Assembly: GCA_031271865.1 (NCBI GenBank)
Contig: JAISUW010000013.1
Location: forward strand, 1 to 59,157
Direction of reading: 5' to 3'
Length of the DNA: 59,157 nt
DNA from: Oscillospiraceae bacterium
Lineage (GTDB): Bacteria > Bacillota > Clostridia > Oscillospirales > Acutalibacteraceae
The notes under the pieces are model-generated. The model had not been told where the DNA came from, made no database searches, and saw nothing but the letters and a program-made list of their open reading frames with translations. Numbering within the stretch: position 1 is the stretch's first letter; every line of letters begins with the position of its first letter. Both the position numbers and the translations under genes were made by a program. Below, one piece after another: positions 6,537 through 14,462 of this stretch.

Positions 6537-9035
6537 TTACTGCGTAATGCGGTACGCTGCCCCCTGCGCATAGTCGAGTGTCAAGGCAATGCTGTAGGTG
6601 CCGAGAATGGGGTCATAGGTCGGGGTGTAGCCGTCGTCCCCGTGGGCGGAGGTGATGGATACCGGTTGGAAACCGCTGCCGGTATCACACTCGACCGTAG
6701 GCATGGCAGGACTGCTGAGGCCTTTGATGACGACTGCCGTCCGGCCGCTGCCGCCCGTGATGGTGAACGCGGCTTGGTTGTTCTCCGCCAACACCATGGG
6801 GAGCCAGTTTTCATAGAGGGCATCCGTAACCGTGACGGGGTTGAGGCAGCTGTCGGCACGGACGGCTTCGGCGTTGTCGGGAGTCTGCTCAAAGCCGGTG
6901 CCGTAGGGCAGGAGGATGAAGTTGACCTTGATGGTATCGCCTTTGAAAAACGCGGTTCTGCCGAGGTTTAGGGTGAGGGCGCCTCTATTATCGTATAAGT
7001 CATACGTATTCTTGAAAGCAAACTGCGGTTCGGTGTTTATGGAGCCGTTTTGGGTAATCAGACCGTCCTTGACAATCAGGGCAAAGGAGGCACCGAACTC
7101 TGCCGGGGAGCCCTCCGCTTTCTGCAGATCAAAGTAGCTGAAGAAAGGGGAATCCTGCCCCAAGGGGATAATCTCTGCTGCGGACTTAGACAAGTCCTGC
7201 GCACGGATGACCGTATTGCCGTCGGTATCCGTATAGGCGTACTTCCCGAAGTCGTCCACGCGGCTCTCGAAAGAGAAGAGGGAGAAGTCGCGGGCGAAGT
7301 TCTCAAACGCCATATCGCGGTTAAAGGTCAGGGTGAGGGTATAGTAGGTCCGGTTCTCGTCCGTCTGCGGGAACTCCAAGTGCCGCAGGGTGAAGTCATA
7401 GGAACCGCAGTCGGAGCGGTAGTAGGTTGTGATGTCCGCGTGGGACAGGCCTACGGAATCTATGCGGGAGCCTAAGTACTCGGCGGTGCGGGTAATGCCG
7501 GGGAAGACACTGTACGTCGGTAGGATGGGGCGGCCGACGGAATTGAATTGCGGCTGGCTGGACCACATGGTACCGCTCCTGCCGCGGAAATCGGGGAGAA
7601 TCCAGCCATCGCGGTTGTAGACGTGGTAGGGAGCAATGCAATTGGATTCCGTCACGCCTGTGGACAGGTGGTAGTAGGACACATGGAATTCAATGGAAGA
7701 GAGCTGCTTGAGGGGCTGTGCCCCCCAATTTTGGTAGAGGTGGGCTATCGTGAACCGCGCGGTCTCCCCGGCGCTCAGGCGTAAGGGAAAGAAAGCATCG
7801 CCGTAGGCATAGTCTTTCTCCGCACCGGGGTTGTAGTAGGGTTCGCCGCCGTCGCCGTGGAAGTTCTTGCAGACCTCCACCGGTATGGGTGCAACATCAC
7901 CGTTGGCATCAAAGAGGACAGCGGCCTCCAAGGCACCGTTGGACTCATAGGCACGGAACATGATGTCGCGGCCGTCGGCGGCGGTGACGGTGACGGGTGC
8001 CTCCAAGCGTTCGGACGGATTCTGATAGGCGCGGTTGAAATCGGAGCCGTTCATGGCTATGTTGTATGTGCCGCGTATGGGGTCGTAGCCCATAAACCGG
8101 GCACCGGAATTGCCGGCCTGCACAGTGATGCCTGCCAGCGGCGCGCGCTCCTGCGCCGCGGCGGTCAGGGCGGCGGTGAAGTCATGGCTCTCGTCCGTAT
8201 AAATGCGGGAACCGAGCCGCAGTTCGTTGAGGACACAGCCGCCTGTGCCGTCGTATTTGTTCATGCTCTGCCCGGCGCCGGCGGTTGTGGTCTGCGTCAG
8301 GAGGAAGTTCCAAGCATCCTCGGTCAAGGTCAGCGAACCGCCGCTTCCGTCATAGGGCATAAGGATACCCACAACCCCTGACGCCTTGATGTCGAAAAGG
8401 GCATATTCGTCCGGCTCGTATTTATAATCGGCGACGCTTGCTTTCGGGATTTTGATTTCCACGCCGAAGGCTTCCGGGGCTTTTCCGGTCTGCTTGGCCA
8501 AGAGGACGTATTCTTGGTGCAGTTTGTCGGCGTACACATGGTAGCCTTTGTCCGCGAAGAACGCATCGCCCGCGCCGAAATCCAAGTCGCGCACCCGGAC
8601 TTCATTGTAGTACACTCCCAAGCGGATGGTGTTGATGCGGCCTTTCGTCAGGGAGAAAGCGCTCGTGCGCCGGGTCTTGCCGTCGAGCGTATAGAAAACA
8701 TCGAACGTATCGGTGAAGTAAGCCGCTCCGTCCGCCGTCTTGAGGGAGGCGGTCTTGCCGGAGAAAACACCGAGCTGCTGCTCGAGGCGCATGGTGCGGT
8801 TCTTGGCGATGTATGTGCCGCGGTCGGCATCGGTGTAGAATGTCTGGGGGGCATTCTGCGCGGCTGCGGCATATTCCACTGTAGCCTGCAAAGGACCGGC
8901 ATTCTCCGCAGGGAGGGCGGCGGCGGAAGAGACTATCTCCGGCTCTGCCGTTGGGGAACACCAAGGCCAGCCGTAGCCGACATTCATAAACAGCATCTGG
9001 AAGCACATCAGGAGGCTAAGCAAAAATTCCAGCAT
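6537..9035 (-). CDS. Large exported protein of unknown function (832 aa)
   Basis: I do not recognise this protein. ATG 9035, with AAGGA 10 bases upstream, is preferred over a TTG at 9059. The product begins with a hydrophobic segment (MLEFLLSLLMCFQMLFMNVGYG), which suggests export or anchoring, then a short Ala-rich linker and a long beta-rich, Tyr/Thr/Asp-rich body. The C-terminal 100 residues (ITGGSGRTAVVIKG and DPILGTYSIALTL) resemble Ig-like or surface-protein modules. A segment near the middle (YDPIRGTYNIAM) resembles the terminal DPILGTYSIAL, hinting at an internal duplication. It converges on asnB with only 14 bases between the stops, and its mRNA should have a leader of about 245 bases. 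Confidence 0.75.
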   Translation of the reverse strand: MLEFLLSLLMCFQMLFMNVGYGWPWCSPTAEPEIVSSAAALPAENAGPLQATVEYAAAAQNAPQTFYTDADRGTYIAKNRTMRLEQQLGVFSGKTASLKTADGAAYFTDTFDVFYTLDGKTRRTSAFSLTKGRINTIRLGVYYNEVRVRDLDFGAGDAFFADKGYHVYADKLHQEYVLLAKQTGKAPEAFGVEIKIPKASVADYKYEPDEYALFDIKASGVVGILMPYDGSGGSLTLTEDAWNFLLTQTTTAGAGQSMNKYDGTGGCVLNELRLGSRIYTDESHDFTAALTAAAQERAPLAGITVQAGNSGARFMGYDPIRGTYNIAMNGSDFNRAYQNPSERLEAPVTVTAADGRDIMFRAYESNGALEAAVLFDANGDVAPIPVEVCKNFHGDGGEPYYNPGAEKDYAYGDAFFPLRLSAGETARFTIAHLYQNWGAQPLKQLSSIEFHVSYYHLSTGVTESNCIAPYHVYNRDGWILPDFRGRSGTMWSSQPQFNSVGRPILPTYSVFPGITRTAEYLGSRIDSVGLSHADITTYYRSDCGSYDFTLRHLEFPQTDENRTYYTLTLTFNRDMAFENFARDFSLFSFESRVDDFGKYAYTDTDGNTVIRAQDLSKSAAEIIPLGQDSPFFSYFDLQKAEGSPAEFGASFALIVKDGLITQNGSINTEPQFAFKNTYDLYDNRGALTLNLGRTAFFKGDTIKVNFILLPYGTGFEQTPDNAEAVRADSCLNPVTVTDALYENWLPMVLAENNQAAFTITGGSGRTAVVIKGLSSPAMPTVECDTGSGFQPVSITSAHGDDGYTPTYDPILGTYSIALTLDYAQGAAYRITQ

Positions 9036-9253
9036 TTGAATCCGTCCTTCAAGAGGCAAGCGTTATGGGTAACAACGGTTTTGTACAATTTGACGGTTTT
9101 TGCAGTATTATTGCTTGATCAATCGTCATTTTGACTATAAGGGGCAGGAGCAAGAAATAGTATGTTCCTATTTATGTATATATCCAACACTTTATCGGAC
9201 ATATAAATGCGTCTTACGAATGTGCCGCGGCTTCTGTGCATAGGACTGCATCC

Positions 9254-9277
9254 GGCGGTACCGCTCTTGCGGCCGCC
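9254..9277 (-). other. GC-rich leader hairpin
   Basis: On the minus strand GGCGG-CCGC-AAGA-GCGG-TA-CCGCC folds as two stacked stems just after the predicted start of the minus-strand transcript. It may shape or protect the long 5' leader of the 832-residue gene. Confidence 0.5.
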
Positions 9278-9287
9278 TCTACTTATT

Positions 9288-9316
9288 ATTATAATGATAT
9301 TCCTTAGATTTGTCAA
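9288..9316 (-). promoter_or_regulatory. Minus-strand sigma-A promoter for the 832-aa gene
   Basis: On the minus strand TTGACA (complement of 9311-9316), 17-bp spacer, TATAAT (complement of 9288-9293). Both boxes are consensus. Confidence 0.8.
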
Positions 9317-9325
9317 GAGAAATAT

Positions 9326-9358
9326 CGGCAGAATCAAATTATGATTTTGATTCTGCCG
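9326..9358. promoter_or_regulatory. Perfect 13-bp inverted repeat between divergent promoters
   Basis: CGGCAGAATCAAA at 9326-9338 and its exact complement at 9346-9358, spacer 7. It lies upstream of both the minus-strand promoter and the bioY promoter. It could be a shared operator; it has no terminator-like T-run. Confidence 0.6.
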
Positions 9359-9387
9359 TACTTTCGCTCGGCCGCGGTACCGTGCGC

Positions 9388-9416
9388 TTGACAAAACGCG
9401 GGAAATGTTGTATAAT
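9388..9416 (+). promoter_or_regulatory. Sigma-A promoter for bioY
   Basis: Consensus TTGACA at 9388-9393, 17-bp spacer, TATAAT at 9411-9416. Confidence 0.85.
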
Positions 9417-9468
9417 GTGTTAATCGTGGTATTATATCTCATCTTTTTACTGCTATGGAGGAACTGCT

Positions 9469-10035
9469 GTGTCTGACGCGAAACGCTTTCCGGTAATTCA
9501 AATTGTCTTGGCTGCCTTTTTTGCGGCGCTCTCCGCTGCCTTGTCGCAAATTGCCATCCCTTTGGGGGAGGTACCCATTGTGCTCACGCAGGTGAGCATC
9601 CTCCTTGCCGGCGGTTTGCTCGGTTGGAAGTGGGGGACAGTCAGCCAATTGGTATTCGTGTGCCTGGGGATGTTGGGCGCACCTGTGTTCCAAGGCTTCT
9701 CCGGCGGCATGGGCGTCCTTTGGGGACCGACCGGCGGTTTTATCATGGGCTATATTCTCTCTGCTTTCACCGCCGGCTTGCTCTGCGACCGCCTCGGGAG
9801 AGGGAAGGCATTGGTGCCGGTGCTTGTCCTTGCCGACTTGGTCGTGTACATTCCCGGTGTGCCGTGGCTTATGCACGTCACGGGCTTGGGTTTCAAGGCG
9901 GCTCTCGCGGCCGGGCTGTGGCCGTTCCTGCCGGCGGATGCGCTCAAAATTGTGCTGGCGGCCATCCTGATTCCGATGCTCTCCGGCGTGCTGCACAAAA
10001 GCAAAGCACCCGCCGCCGTGCAGGAGGGCAGCTGA
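9469..10035 (+). CDS. bioY: BioY biotin transporter S component
   Basis: A 188-residue hydrophobic protein with about six membrane segments and the BioY hallmarks: a Pro-containing first loop (IPLGEVPIVLTQVSILLAG), GPTGGFIMGY in the middle and a C-terminal region ending in GVLHK. BioY is the biotin-binding S component of ECF transporters and may pair with a shared energising module encoded elsewhere, since no ATPase genes are nearby. The start is GTG 9469 with GGAGG 9 bases upstream. The next gene starts two bases after the stop, so they form an operon. The inverted repeat at 9326 may hold a regulator site, but I cannot match it to a BirA operator. Confidence 0.92.
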   Translation: MSDAKRFPVIQIVLAAFFAALSAALSQIAIPLGEVPIVLTQVSILLAGGLLGWKWGTVSQLVFVCLGMLGAPVFQGFSGGMGVLWGPTGGFIMGYILSAFTAGLLCDRLGRGKALVPVLVLADLVVYIPGVPWLMHVTGLGFKAALAAGLWPFLPADALKIVLAAILIPMLSGVLHKSKAPAAVQEGS

Positions 10036-10036
10036 T

Positions 10037-10423
10037 TTGCTTGCCCTGCGGCCGCATCACCTGCTTTGCCTGCGGTATTACCGCGGGAAGGGATACAGCG
10101 CGGCTTTCTGCGCGAATATGAACGCCATCTGCCGCCGCCTGCACGACCGCCCGGATACCGTGATACAACTGCATTGCGGTGCAGATTCCATTTGCCGCGC
10201 CTGCCCGCATCTGCGGCAAGACGGCCTCTGCGAAACGCAAGAGAAAACGGCGGATTTGGATCGCCGCGTCTTGGCGGAACTCGCGCTCCCCGCCAACGCT
10301 CGTCTGCGCTGGGAGGCGTTCTCCCGCTTCCCGTTGCAAGCCGCGCTCTGCAGCGGTTGTTCCTGGCAGGACTTCTGTCTTTCTATAGAGAAAGAAAATG
10401 CCCTGTCCGGAGAAAAGACTTGA
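10037..10423 (+). CDS. DUF1284-type cysteine-rich protein
   Basis: A 128-residue protein starting at TTG 10037, with GGAGGG overlapping the end of bioY. The N terminus LRPHHLLCLRYYRGKGYS and the Cys-containing pairs (ICRACPHL, CSGCSW) match the DUF1284 pattern, which is thought to bind metal or an Fe-S cluster. Its function is not established. Tight coupling to bioY (the genes are one base apart) suggests a shared transcript and perhaps a link with biotin-dependent metabolism, which is only inference. Confidence 0.75.
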   Translation: MLALRPHHLLCLRYYRGKGYSAAFCANMNAICRRLHDRPDTVIQLHCGADSICRACPHLRQDGLCETQEKTADLDRRVLAELALPANARLRWEAFSRFPLQAALCSGCSWQDFCLSIEKENALSGEKT

Positions 10424-10458
10424 CTTCGGCTGCGGATTGCTGTATAATATACAGCAAT
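10420..10458 (+). promoter_or_regulatory. argD-like promoter with an overlapping palindromic operator
   Basis: TTGACT at 10420-10425, 17-bp spacer, TATAAT at 10443-10448. A near-perfect 21-bp palindrome (10438-10458, arms TTGCTGTATA and TATACAGCAA) covers the -10 box, and a partial copy (ATTATACAG) follows. This placement suggests repression, possibly by an ArgR-type regulator. Confidence 0.7.
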
Positions 10459-10483
10459 TATACAGTGTTTTGGAGATATATAC

Positions 10484-11665
10484 ATGAGTTATGCAGAATT
10501 GTCGGATACCTATATCGCGGGTACCTATGGGCGCTTCCCGGTAGAGATTCAATCTTCCGAGCATTCGTTCGTTCGTGATACGGAGGAACGGACGTTCATA
10601 GACCTCGGCTCCGGCATCGCCGTGAACACCTTCGGGCATGACGAAGGCTGGGCGGAGGCGGTGGCGGCGCAAGCGCGGCTCTTGGCGCACACATCCAACC
10701 TATACTATACAGAGCCGCAGGCACGCTTCGCCCAAACACTCTGCGAGCGCACGGACATGAAGCGCGTCTTCTTCTCCAACTCCGGGGCGGAGGCCAATGA
10801 GTGCCTCCTCAAGACCGCACGCAAATGGGCCGCAGACCGGTGGGGGGAGAATGTCCGTTCGGGCATCCTCGCGCTGGAGAACTCCTTCCATGGGCGCACC
10901 CTCTTCACCTTGGCAGCCACGGGGCAGGAGCAGTTCCACCATGACTTCGGACCATTCCCGGCGGGCTTCTCCTATGTACGGCCGAATGACATGGATGCAC
11001 TGGAGACGGCTTTCGATGCGGCAGCGGGGACGTGCTGCGCCATCCTCATGGAACTTGTGCAGGGCGAGGGCGGCGTTGTGGTACTCGAGCCGTCCTTTGT
11101 GCAGCGCGCAGCCGCACTCGCAGAGAAGCATGAATGCCTCCTGTGCATCGACGAGGTACAGACCGGCAACGGCCGCACGGGTACGCTCTTCGCTTACGAG
11201 CAATACGGCATCCGCCCGGATATTGTATCCACGGCGAAAGGCTTAGCCGGCGGTTTGCCCATGGGTGCAACGCTCTTCGGGGAGCACACGGCGAACACCC
11301 TCACGCCCGGCAGCCACGGTTCGACGTTCGGCGGCAATCCGATTTGCGCCGCGGCGGCGAGCTATGTCTGGGCGCATCTGGACGAAGCTTGTCTGCAAGG
11401 CGTAAAAGAGCGGGCGGCATATATCGCCTCCCGCCTCCCCGACCTGCCATGGGCGACCGGGAGCAGCGGCTTGGGGCTGATGATCGGCATCGCCTGCAAG
11501 GAGGGCTTCACTGCCAAGCAAATCGCCGCTGCCGCTCTGGAGAAAGGCGTTATGGTTCTCACCGCGCATGAGAAAGTCCGCCTCCTGCCGCCGCTGAATA
11601 TTCCCATGGATGTGCTGGCGCAGGCAATGGATGTATTGGCGGGCATAGTACCCGATGCGCAGTGA
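10484..11665 (+). CDS. argD: Acetylornithine aminotransferase family (class III PLP enzyme)
   Basis: A 393-residue class III aminotransferase. The PLP lysine is K252 in STAKGLAGGLPMGA, the ring-contacting Asp is D223 in CIDEVQTGNGRTG, and the phosphate loop is SGAEANE at about 100-106. ENSFHGRTLFTLAATGQ and HGSTFGGNP are typical of ArgD. The likely reaction is N-acetylglutamate semialdehyde to N-acetylornithine in arginine synthesis, though related ornithine or succinylornithine enzymes share these motifs. No other arg genes are nearby. It has its own promoter with a palindrome over the -10 box. ATG 10484 has a weak upstream GGAGATA. Confidence 0.85.
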   Translation: MSYAELSDTYIAGTYGRFPVEIQSSEHSFVRDTEERTFIDLGSGIAVNTFGHDEGWAEAVAAQARLLAHTSNLYYTEPQARFAQTLCERTDMKRVFFSNSGAEANECLLKTARKWAADRWGENVRSGILALENSFHGRTLFTLAATGQEQFHHDFGPFPAGFSYVRPNDMDALETAFDAAAGTCCAILMELVQGEGGVVVLEPSFVQRAAALAEKHECLLCIDEVQTGNGRTGTLFAYEQYGIRPDIVSTAKGLAGGLPMGATLFGEHTANTLTPGSHGSTFGGNPICAAAASYVWAHLDEACLQGVKERAAYIASRLPDLPWATGSSGLGLMIGIACKEGFTAKQIAAAALEKGVMVLTAHEKVRLLPPLNIPMDVLAQAMDVLAGIVPDAQ

Positions 11666-11787
11666 ACAATGAACAGTTCCCCATGAAGGAACCTACGGGG
11701 CGTTTCATAACTGTTACATCTTTCAAAAATGCTCTGAAGGCAACCGATGCACGGCAACCGGCAAAGAAGAGAGACCTGTTGGCAAAC

Positions 11788-11813
11788 ATAAAAAGCCCTG
11801 CGCAGGCAGGGCT
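11788..11813 (-). terminator. Rho-independent terminator of the tRNA operon
   Basis: On the minus strand AGCCCTGC, a 4-base loop, GCAGGGCT and then TTTTTA, just after tRNA-Ser. Confidence 0.85.
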
Positions 11814-11823
11814 TGTTAAACTA

Positions 11824-11916
11824 TGGCGGAGAGCAAGGGATTCGAACCCTCGAAACGGTGTTTGCCGTTTACACGATTTCCAGTCGTGCTCCTTCGACCA
11901 GCTCGGACAACTCTCC
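11824..11916 (-). tRNA. tRNA-Ser (GGA)
   Basis: Minus-strand cloverleaf with long variable arm typical of class II tRNAs, anticodon GGA in the loop CTGGAAA, T-arm GGTTCGAATCC and encoded CCA. It is last in the five-tRNA operon. Confidence 0.95.
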
Positions 11917-11943
11917 GTGTATGGTTATATACTGCTAAAAAAA

Positions 11944-12019
11944 TGGAGCGGATGACGAGGCTCGAACTCGCTACCTCCACCTTGGCAAGGTGGCGCTCTA
12001 CCAGATGAGCTACATCCGC
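11944..12019 (-). tRNA. tRNA-Gly (GCC)
   Basis: Minus-strand 76-base cloverleaf starting GCGGATG, anticodon GCC in the loop TTGCCAA, T-loop GAGTTCGAGCC and encoded CCA. Confidence 0.95.
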
Positions 12020-12051
12020 ATATGCACCATCATATGCAGGACGGTGCGAAG

Positions 12052-12127
<76 letters not shown>

Positions 12128-12174
12128 AGGGTGAAGCTCCGCCGGGGTTGGGGCAGCGGAGCTAAAGGAGAAAG

Positions 12175-12251
12175 TGGCGACCCGGAACGGGCTCGAACCG
12201 TCGACCTCCAGCGTGACAGGCTGGCGTTCTAACCAACTGAACTACCGGGCC
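12175..12251 (-). tRNA. tRNA-Asp (GTC)
   Basis: Minus-strand 77-base cloverleaf starting GGCCCGG, anticodon GTC in the loop CTGTCAC, T-loop GGTTCGAGCC and encoded CCA. Confidence 0.95.
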
Positions 12252-12310
12252 ACAGGGGAAACGCAGGGCAAAGTGCTGAGGGAACATCTATTCCATAGAA
12301 CCTGTTCCCT

Positions 12311-12387
12311 TGGTGGGAACAACAGGGCTCGAACCTGTGACCCCTTGCTTGTAAGGCAAGTGCTCTAACCAGCTGAGCTATGCTCCC
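12311..12387 (-). tRNA. tRNA-Val (TAC)
   Basis: Minus-strand 77-base cloverleaf starting GGGAGCA, anticodon TAC in the loop CTTACAA, T-loop GGTTCGAGCC and encoded CCA. It is first in the operon, behind the promoter at 12415-12443. Confidence 0.95.
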
Positions 12388-12414
12388 AAGAGGCTCTCTG
12401 CGCCTGACTTGAAT

Positions 12415-12443
12415 ATAATACCATATTTCGGGATGTTTGTCAA
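12415..12443 (-). promoter_or_regulatory. Promoter of the five-tRNA operon
   Basis: On the minus strand TTGACA (12443-12438), 17-bp spacer, TATTAT (12420-12415), ending about 28 bases before tRNA-Val. Confidence 0.85.
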
Positions 12444-12502
12444 GGGGTTTTTTGAAAAAAGTGTATTTTTTCTGCGCCCGCTGTCAGAACCTGCCAACAC
12501 AA

Positions 12503-12530
12503 GTAACAACCGGTAACAAAAAATGCACCG
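12503..12530. promoter_or_regulatory. TTGTTACCG-type repeated motif, copy 1
   Basis: Minus strand: CGGTGCATTTTTTGTTACC followed by GGTTGTTAC. It carries two GTTAC half-sites in direct orientation and lies about 60 bases upstream of the tRNA promoter. 25 of 28 bases match the copy at 14463-14490. Confidence 0.6.
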
Positions 12531-12573
12531 AAAAAGGATCTGTTCTCCGCACTTCTCAGCCAAAGAGACCTGC

Positions 12574-12735
12574 TCACTGCCATAGCCACTGAAAGGTGAT
12601 TATGTTATAGATTTCTATATCGGCATGGATCAGGAACGGGATGGCTTGTGTTGCAATCCATTTAAACCAATCTAGCAGCCACTCCATGTGCCATTGTTCC
12701 GTTATCTCTTGCAGCATGTAGACAAAAACTAACAT
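12574..12735 (-). CDS. Small Trp-rich membrane-like ORF (53 aa)
   Basis: An open frame downstream of the anti-sigma-like gene. GAGGT sits 5 bases before the ATG and an in-frame stop (TGA) just upstream fixes this as the first ATG. The 53-residue peptide (MLVFVYMLQE... ending ITFQWLWQ) is unusually aromatic, with six Trp, and the stretch WLLDWFKWIATQAIPFLI could form an amphipathic or membrane helix. I do not recognise it. It follows a terminator-like hairpin, so it would need read-through or its own promoter. Codon use alone cannot settle whether it is expressed. Confidence 0.45.
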   Translation of the reverse strand: MLVFVYMLQEITEQWHMEWLLDWFKWIATQAIPFLIHADIEIYNIITFQWLWQ

Positions 12736-12777
12736 GATACCTCAATCCATACCAATGCGCCTCCGAATTCATTGTAA

Positions 12778-12813
12778 ATAAAAAAACCCGCTGCCCCACA
12801 CAGACAACGGGTA
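12778..12813 (-). terminator. Terminator after the anti-sigma-like gene
   Basis: On the minus strand ACCCGTTGTC and GGCAGCGGGT form an imperfect stem followed by TTTTTTATTT, 10 bases after the stop codon. Confidence 0.75.
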
Positions 12814-12822
12814 GAAAAAGTC

Positions 12823-13584
12823 TTAGCCTTTGGTGTCCGGGATGAGAGCCAAGATAATGGAATTGGTATTCTTGAGCCAATCGGCCGGATTCCACGGGTT
12901 GAATGCGGCGGCATTGGCTTCCACATTCGCATCGGCTGTGCCGTCCGGGATGGTCGTCCAGAGGGCGGGGTCGTTGGGGACAGTCTCGCCTGGCGTGACG
13001 GGCGGGGCAGAGGTGATGTCCGCAACGGCGGTAGCGGCTCCGTCGGGGATGGTCGTCCCTTCGGCGGGAAGGGTGGAAGGCTCGGGGTAAAGGTTGGGGA
13101 TGCCGGGCAATAACTGCGCGATGGTCAGGATATGGGATTGGAAGAAGTCTTCCGTATAATATGTGAGGAGTTGCTCCAAAGACGAACCGGGAAGCTCGGC
13201 GGTGTTCTCTATGTCAAGGATTTCCTCGTTCTCCTTAATGAACTCCTCCAGCTGCGCAACGCTCTCAATGGCGGTGGTCGGCGGATTCTGCGCCGATTTC
13301 TGTACTGCCTCCTCTTTCAAATGGACATATACAATAGAGGGTGTCTCGCCGATGGCTTTGGGTTGCTGCTGCGTGACGACCTGGGTCAGTTCCGTACTTT
13401 GTGTCACGCTCGGATTGAACAGATGCAGCTTGTTGGCGGCAGTCCCGGCGGCTATAATCGCTACCACAATAATGGGAGCCACAACATTGATAACCGCCAT
13501 GCGGCGCCTGCGGATTTTTGTGCGCTCGGCTTCCGCTTTTTGGTACACGGATAACCGGAAATTTGTTGCTTCTTTCATGGTCAT
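12823..13584 (-). CDS. Single-pass membrane protein, probable anti-sigma partner
   Basis: A 253-residue protein following the ECF sigma gene. A short basic N-terminal cytoplasmic region (about 1-27, ending in RRRR) leads into one membrane helix (about 29-47), then an extracytoplasmic domain and a Pro/Thr/Ala-rich tail with two TTIPDG copies. This is the topology of membrane-anchored anti-sigma factors, but the N terminus is too short for a classical zinc-binding ZAS domain and lacks the HxxxCxxC motif. The role is therefore inferred from gene order. AAAGGAGG lies 3 bases before the ATG, and the gap from the sigma gene is 123 bases. Confidence 0.6.
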   Translation of the reverse strand: MTMKEATNFRLSVYQKAEAERTKIRRRRMAVINVVAPIIVVAIIAAGTAANKLHLFNPSVTQSTELTQVVTQQQPKAIGETPSIVYVHLKEEAVQKSAQNPPTTAIESVAQLEEFIKENEEILDIENTAELPGSSLEQLLTYYTEDFFQSHILTIAQLLPGIPNLYPEPSTLPAEGTTIPDGAATAVADITSAPPVTPGETVPNDPALWTTIPDGTADANVEANAAAFNPWNPADWLKNTNSIILALIPDTKG

Positions 13585-13707
13585 AGTCCTCCTTTCACGA
13601 GGGTCGCCAAACGCCTTTCAACGTGCGTGTTTTGCTTTCAGCTTTCTATACAAACCGCCTGTAGGGCGGAGGATTCGGTGCAAGGGCTTGTTCCTCAACC
13701 CTCTGCT

Positions 13708-14286
13708 TCAGCTGTCTTTCTTCAGCCGCTCCTCAAATAAACTGTCTTTGCCTAACTTGTCGCGCAGAGCACCTTTTGCTCTGTAAACGAGGTTATCCAC
13801 CTGCTTCTTATTCTTATTCATCACGCGTGCAATTTCTTCATATGACAGGTTCTCTATATACAAAAGGTGGATAGCGGTGCGGTAATCGTTCGGCAGGTCG
13901 GCCATGGCGGCGCGCAGTTTCTCTGCTTCTATGGAGGCCGCAAGTTCCGCTGCTATGTCTTCACTCGAAGCGGGCTGCTCTATGATTTCGTCGAACGAAA
14001 CATTGTTTCTCCTCTTTTCGCGGCGGATGTGGTCGATTGCCTTGTGCCGCGCCACGGAGAACAGGAATGTCTTCAGCGACGACTGGAACCGGTAGCGTCC
14101 GCGGTGGACGAGCAGTTCCACAAAAGCGTCCTCAGCTAAATCCTCTGCGATGTCCGGGTCATGCACCAGACCATAGAGAAAGTAAATCAGGCTCTGCCGA
14201 AATGCGTCCATAATCTCATCGAACGCGGTCTGCTCCCCATTGCAAAAGTCCCTGTACGCTTGCTCGGGGGTCCGAATTTCTGCCAT
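13708..14286 (-). CDS. ECF-type RNA polymerase sigma factor
   Basis: A 192-residue sigma-70 family protein with only regions 2 and 4. Region 2 spans about 12-90 (DIAEDLAEDAFVELLV, then FLFSVARHKAIDHIRREKR). Region 4 spans about 130-182 (LPNDYRTAIHLLYIENLSYEEIARVMNKNKKQVDNLVYRAKGAL has the helix-turn-helix). It directs RNA polymerase to a small regulon, probably in response to an envelope signal sensed by the membrane protein downstream. A sigma-A-type promoter precedes it at 14383-14411, so basal expression does not need autoregulation. Confidence 0.92.
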   Translation of the reverse strand: MAEIRTPEQAYRDFCNGEQTAFDEIMDAFRQSLIYFLYGLVHDPDIAEDLAEDAFVELLVHRGRYRFQSSLKTFLFSVARHKAIDHIRREKRRNNVSFDEIIEQPASSEDIAAELAASIEAEKLRAAMADLPNDYRTAIHLLYIENLSYEEIARVMNKNKKQVDNLVYRAKGALRDKLGKDSLFEERLKKDS

Positions 14287-14382
14287 ACGTCTTTAGCCTC
14301 ACACCGATGCGCATCCCCTCCCTGCGGGACGGTTTGCGACATTCTGTCGTTGATGAATGTAATTTTCCTCACATCTCTTAGT

Positions 14383-14411
14383 ATTTTATCATATTCTGCC
14401 CCAAAAGTAAA
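14383..14411 (-). promoter_or_regulatory. Promoter of the ECF sigma operon
   Basis: On the minus strand TTTACT (14411-14406), 17-bp spacer, TAAAAT (14388-14383), about 97 bases before the ATG. Confidence 0.65.
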
Positions 14412-14462
14412 GGATTTGTCGGAAAGATTCACAATTCAAGAGGCAAGAGCAAGAGGAGAATA

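Noticed and set aside
9254-9264. GCGGTACCGC resembling the T-box antiterminator core
   Set aside because: It is at the 5' start of the leader, several bases differ from the T-box core, no stem I is visible, and the downstream gene is not amino-acid related.
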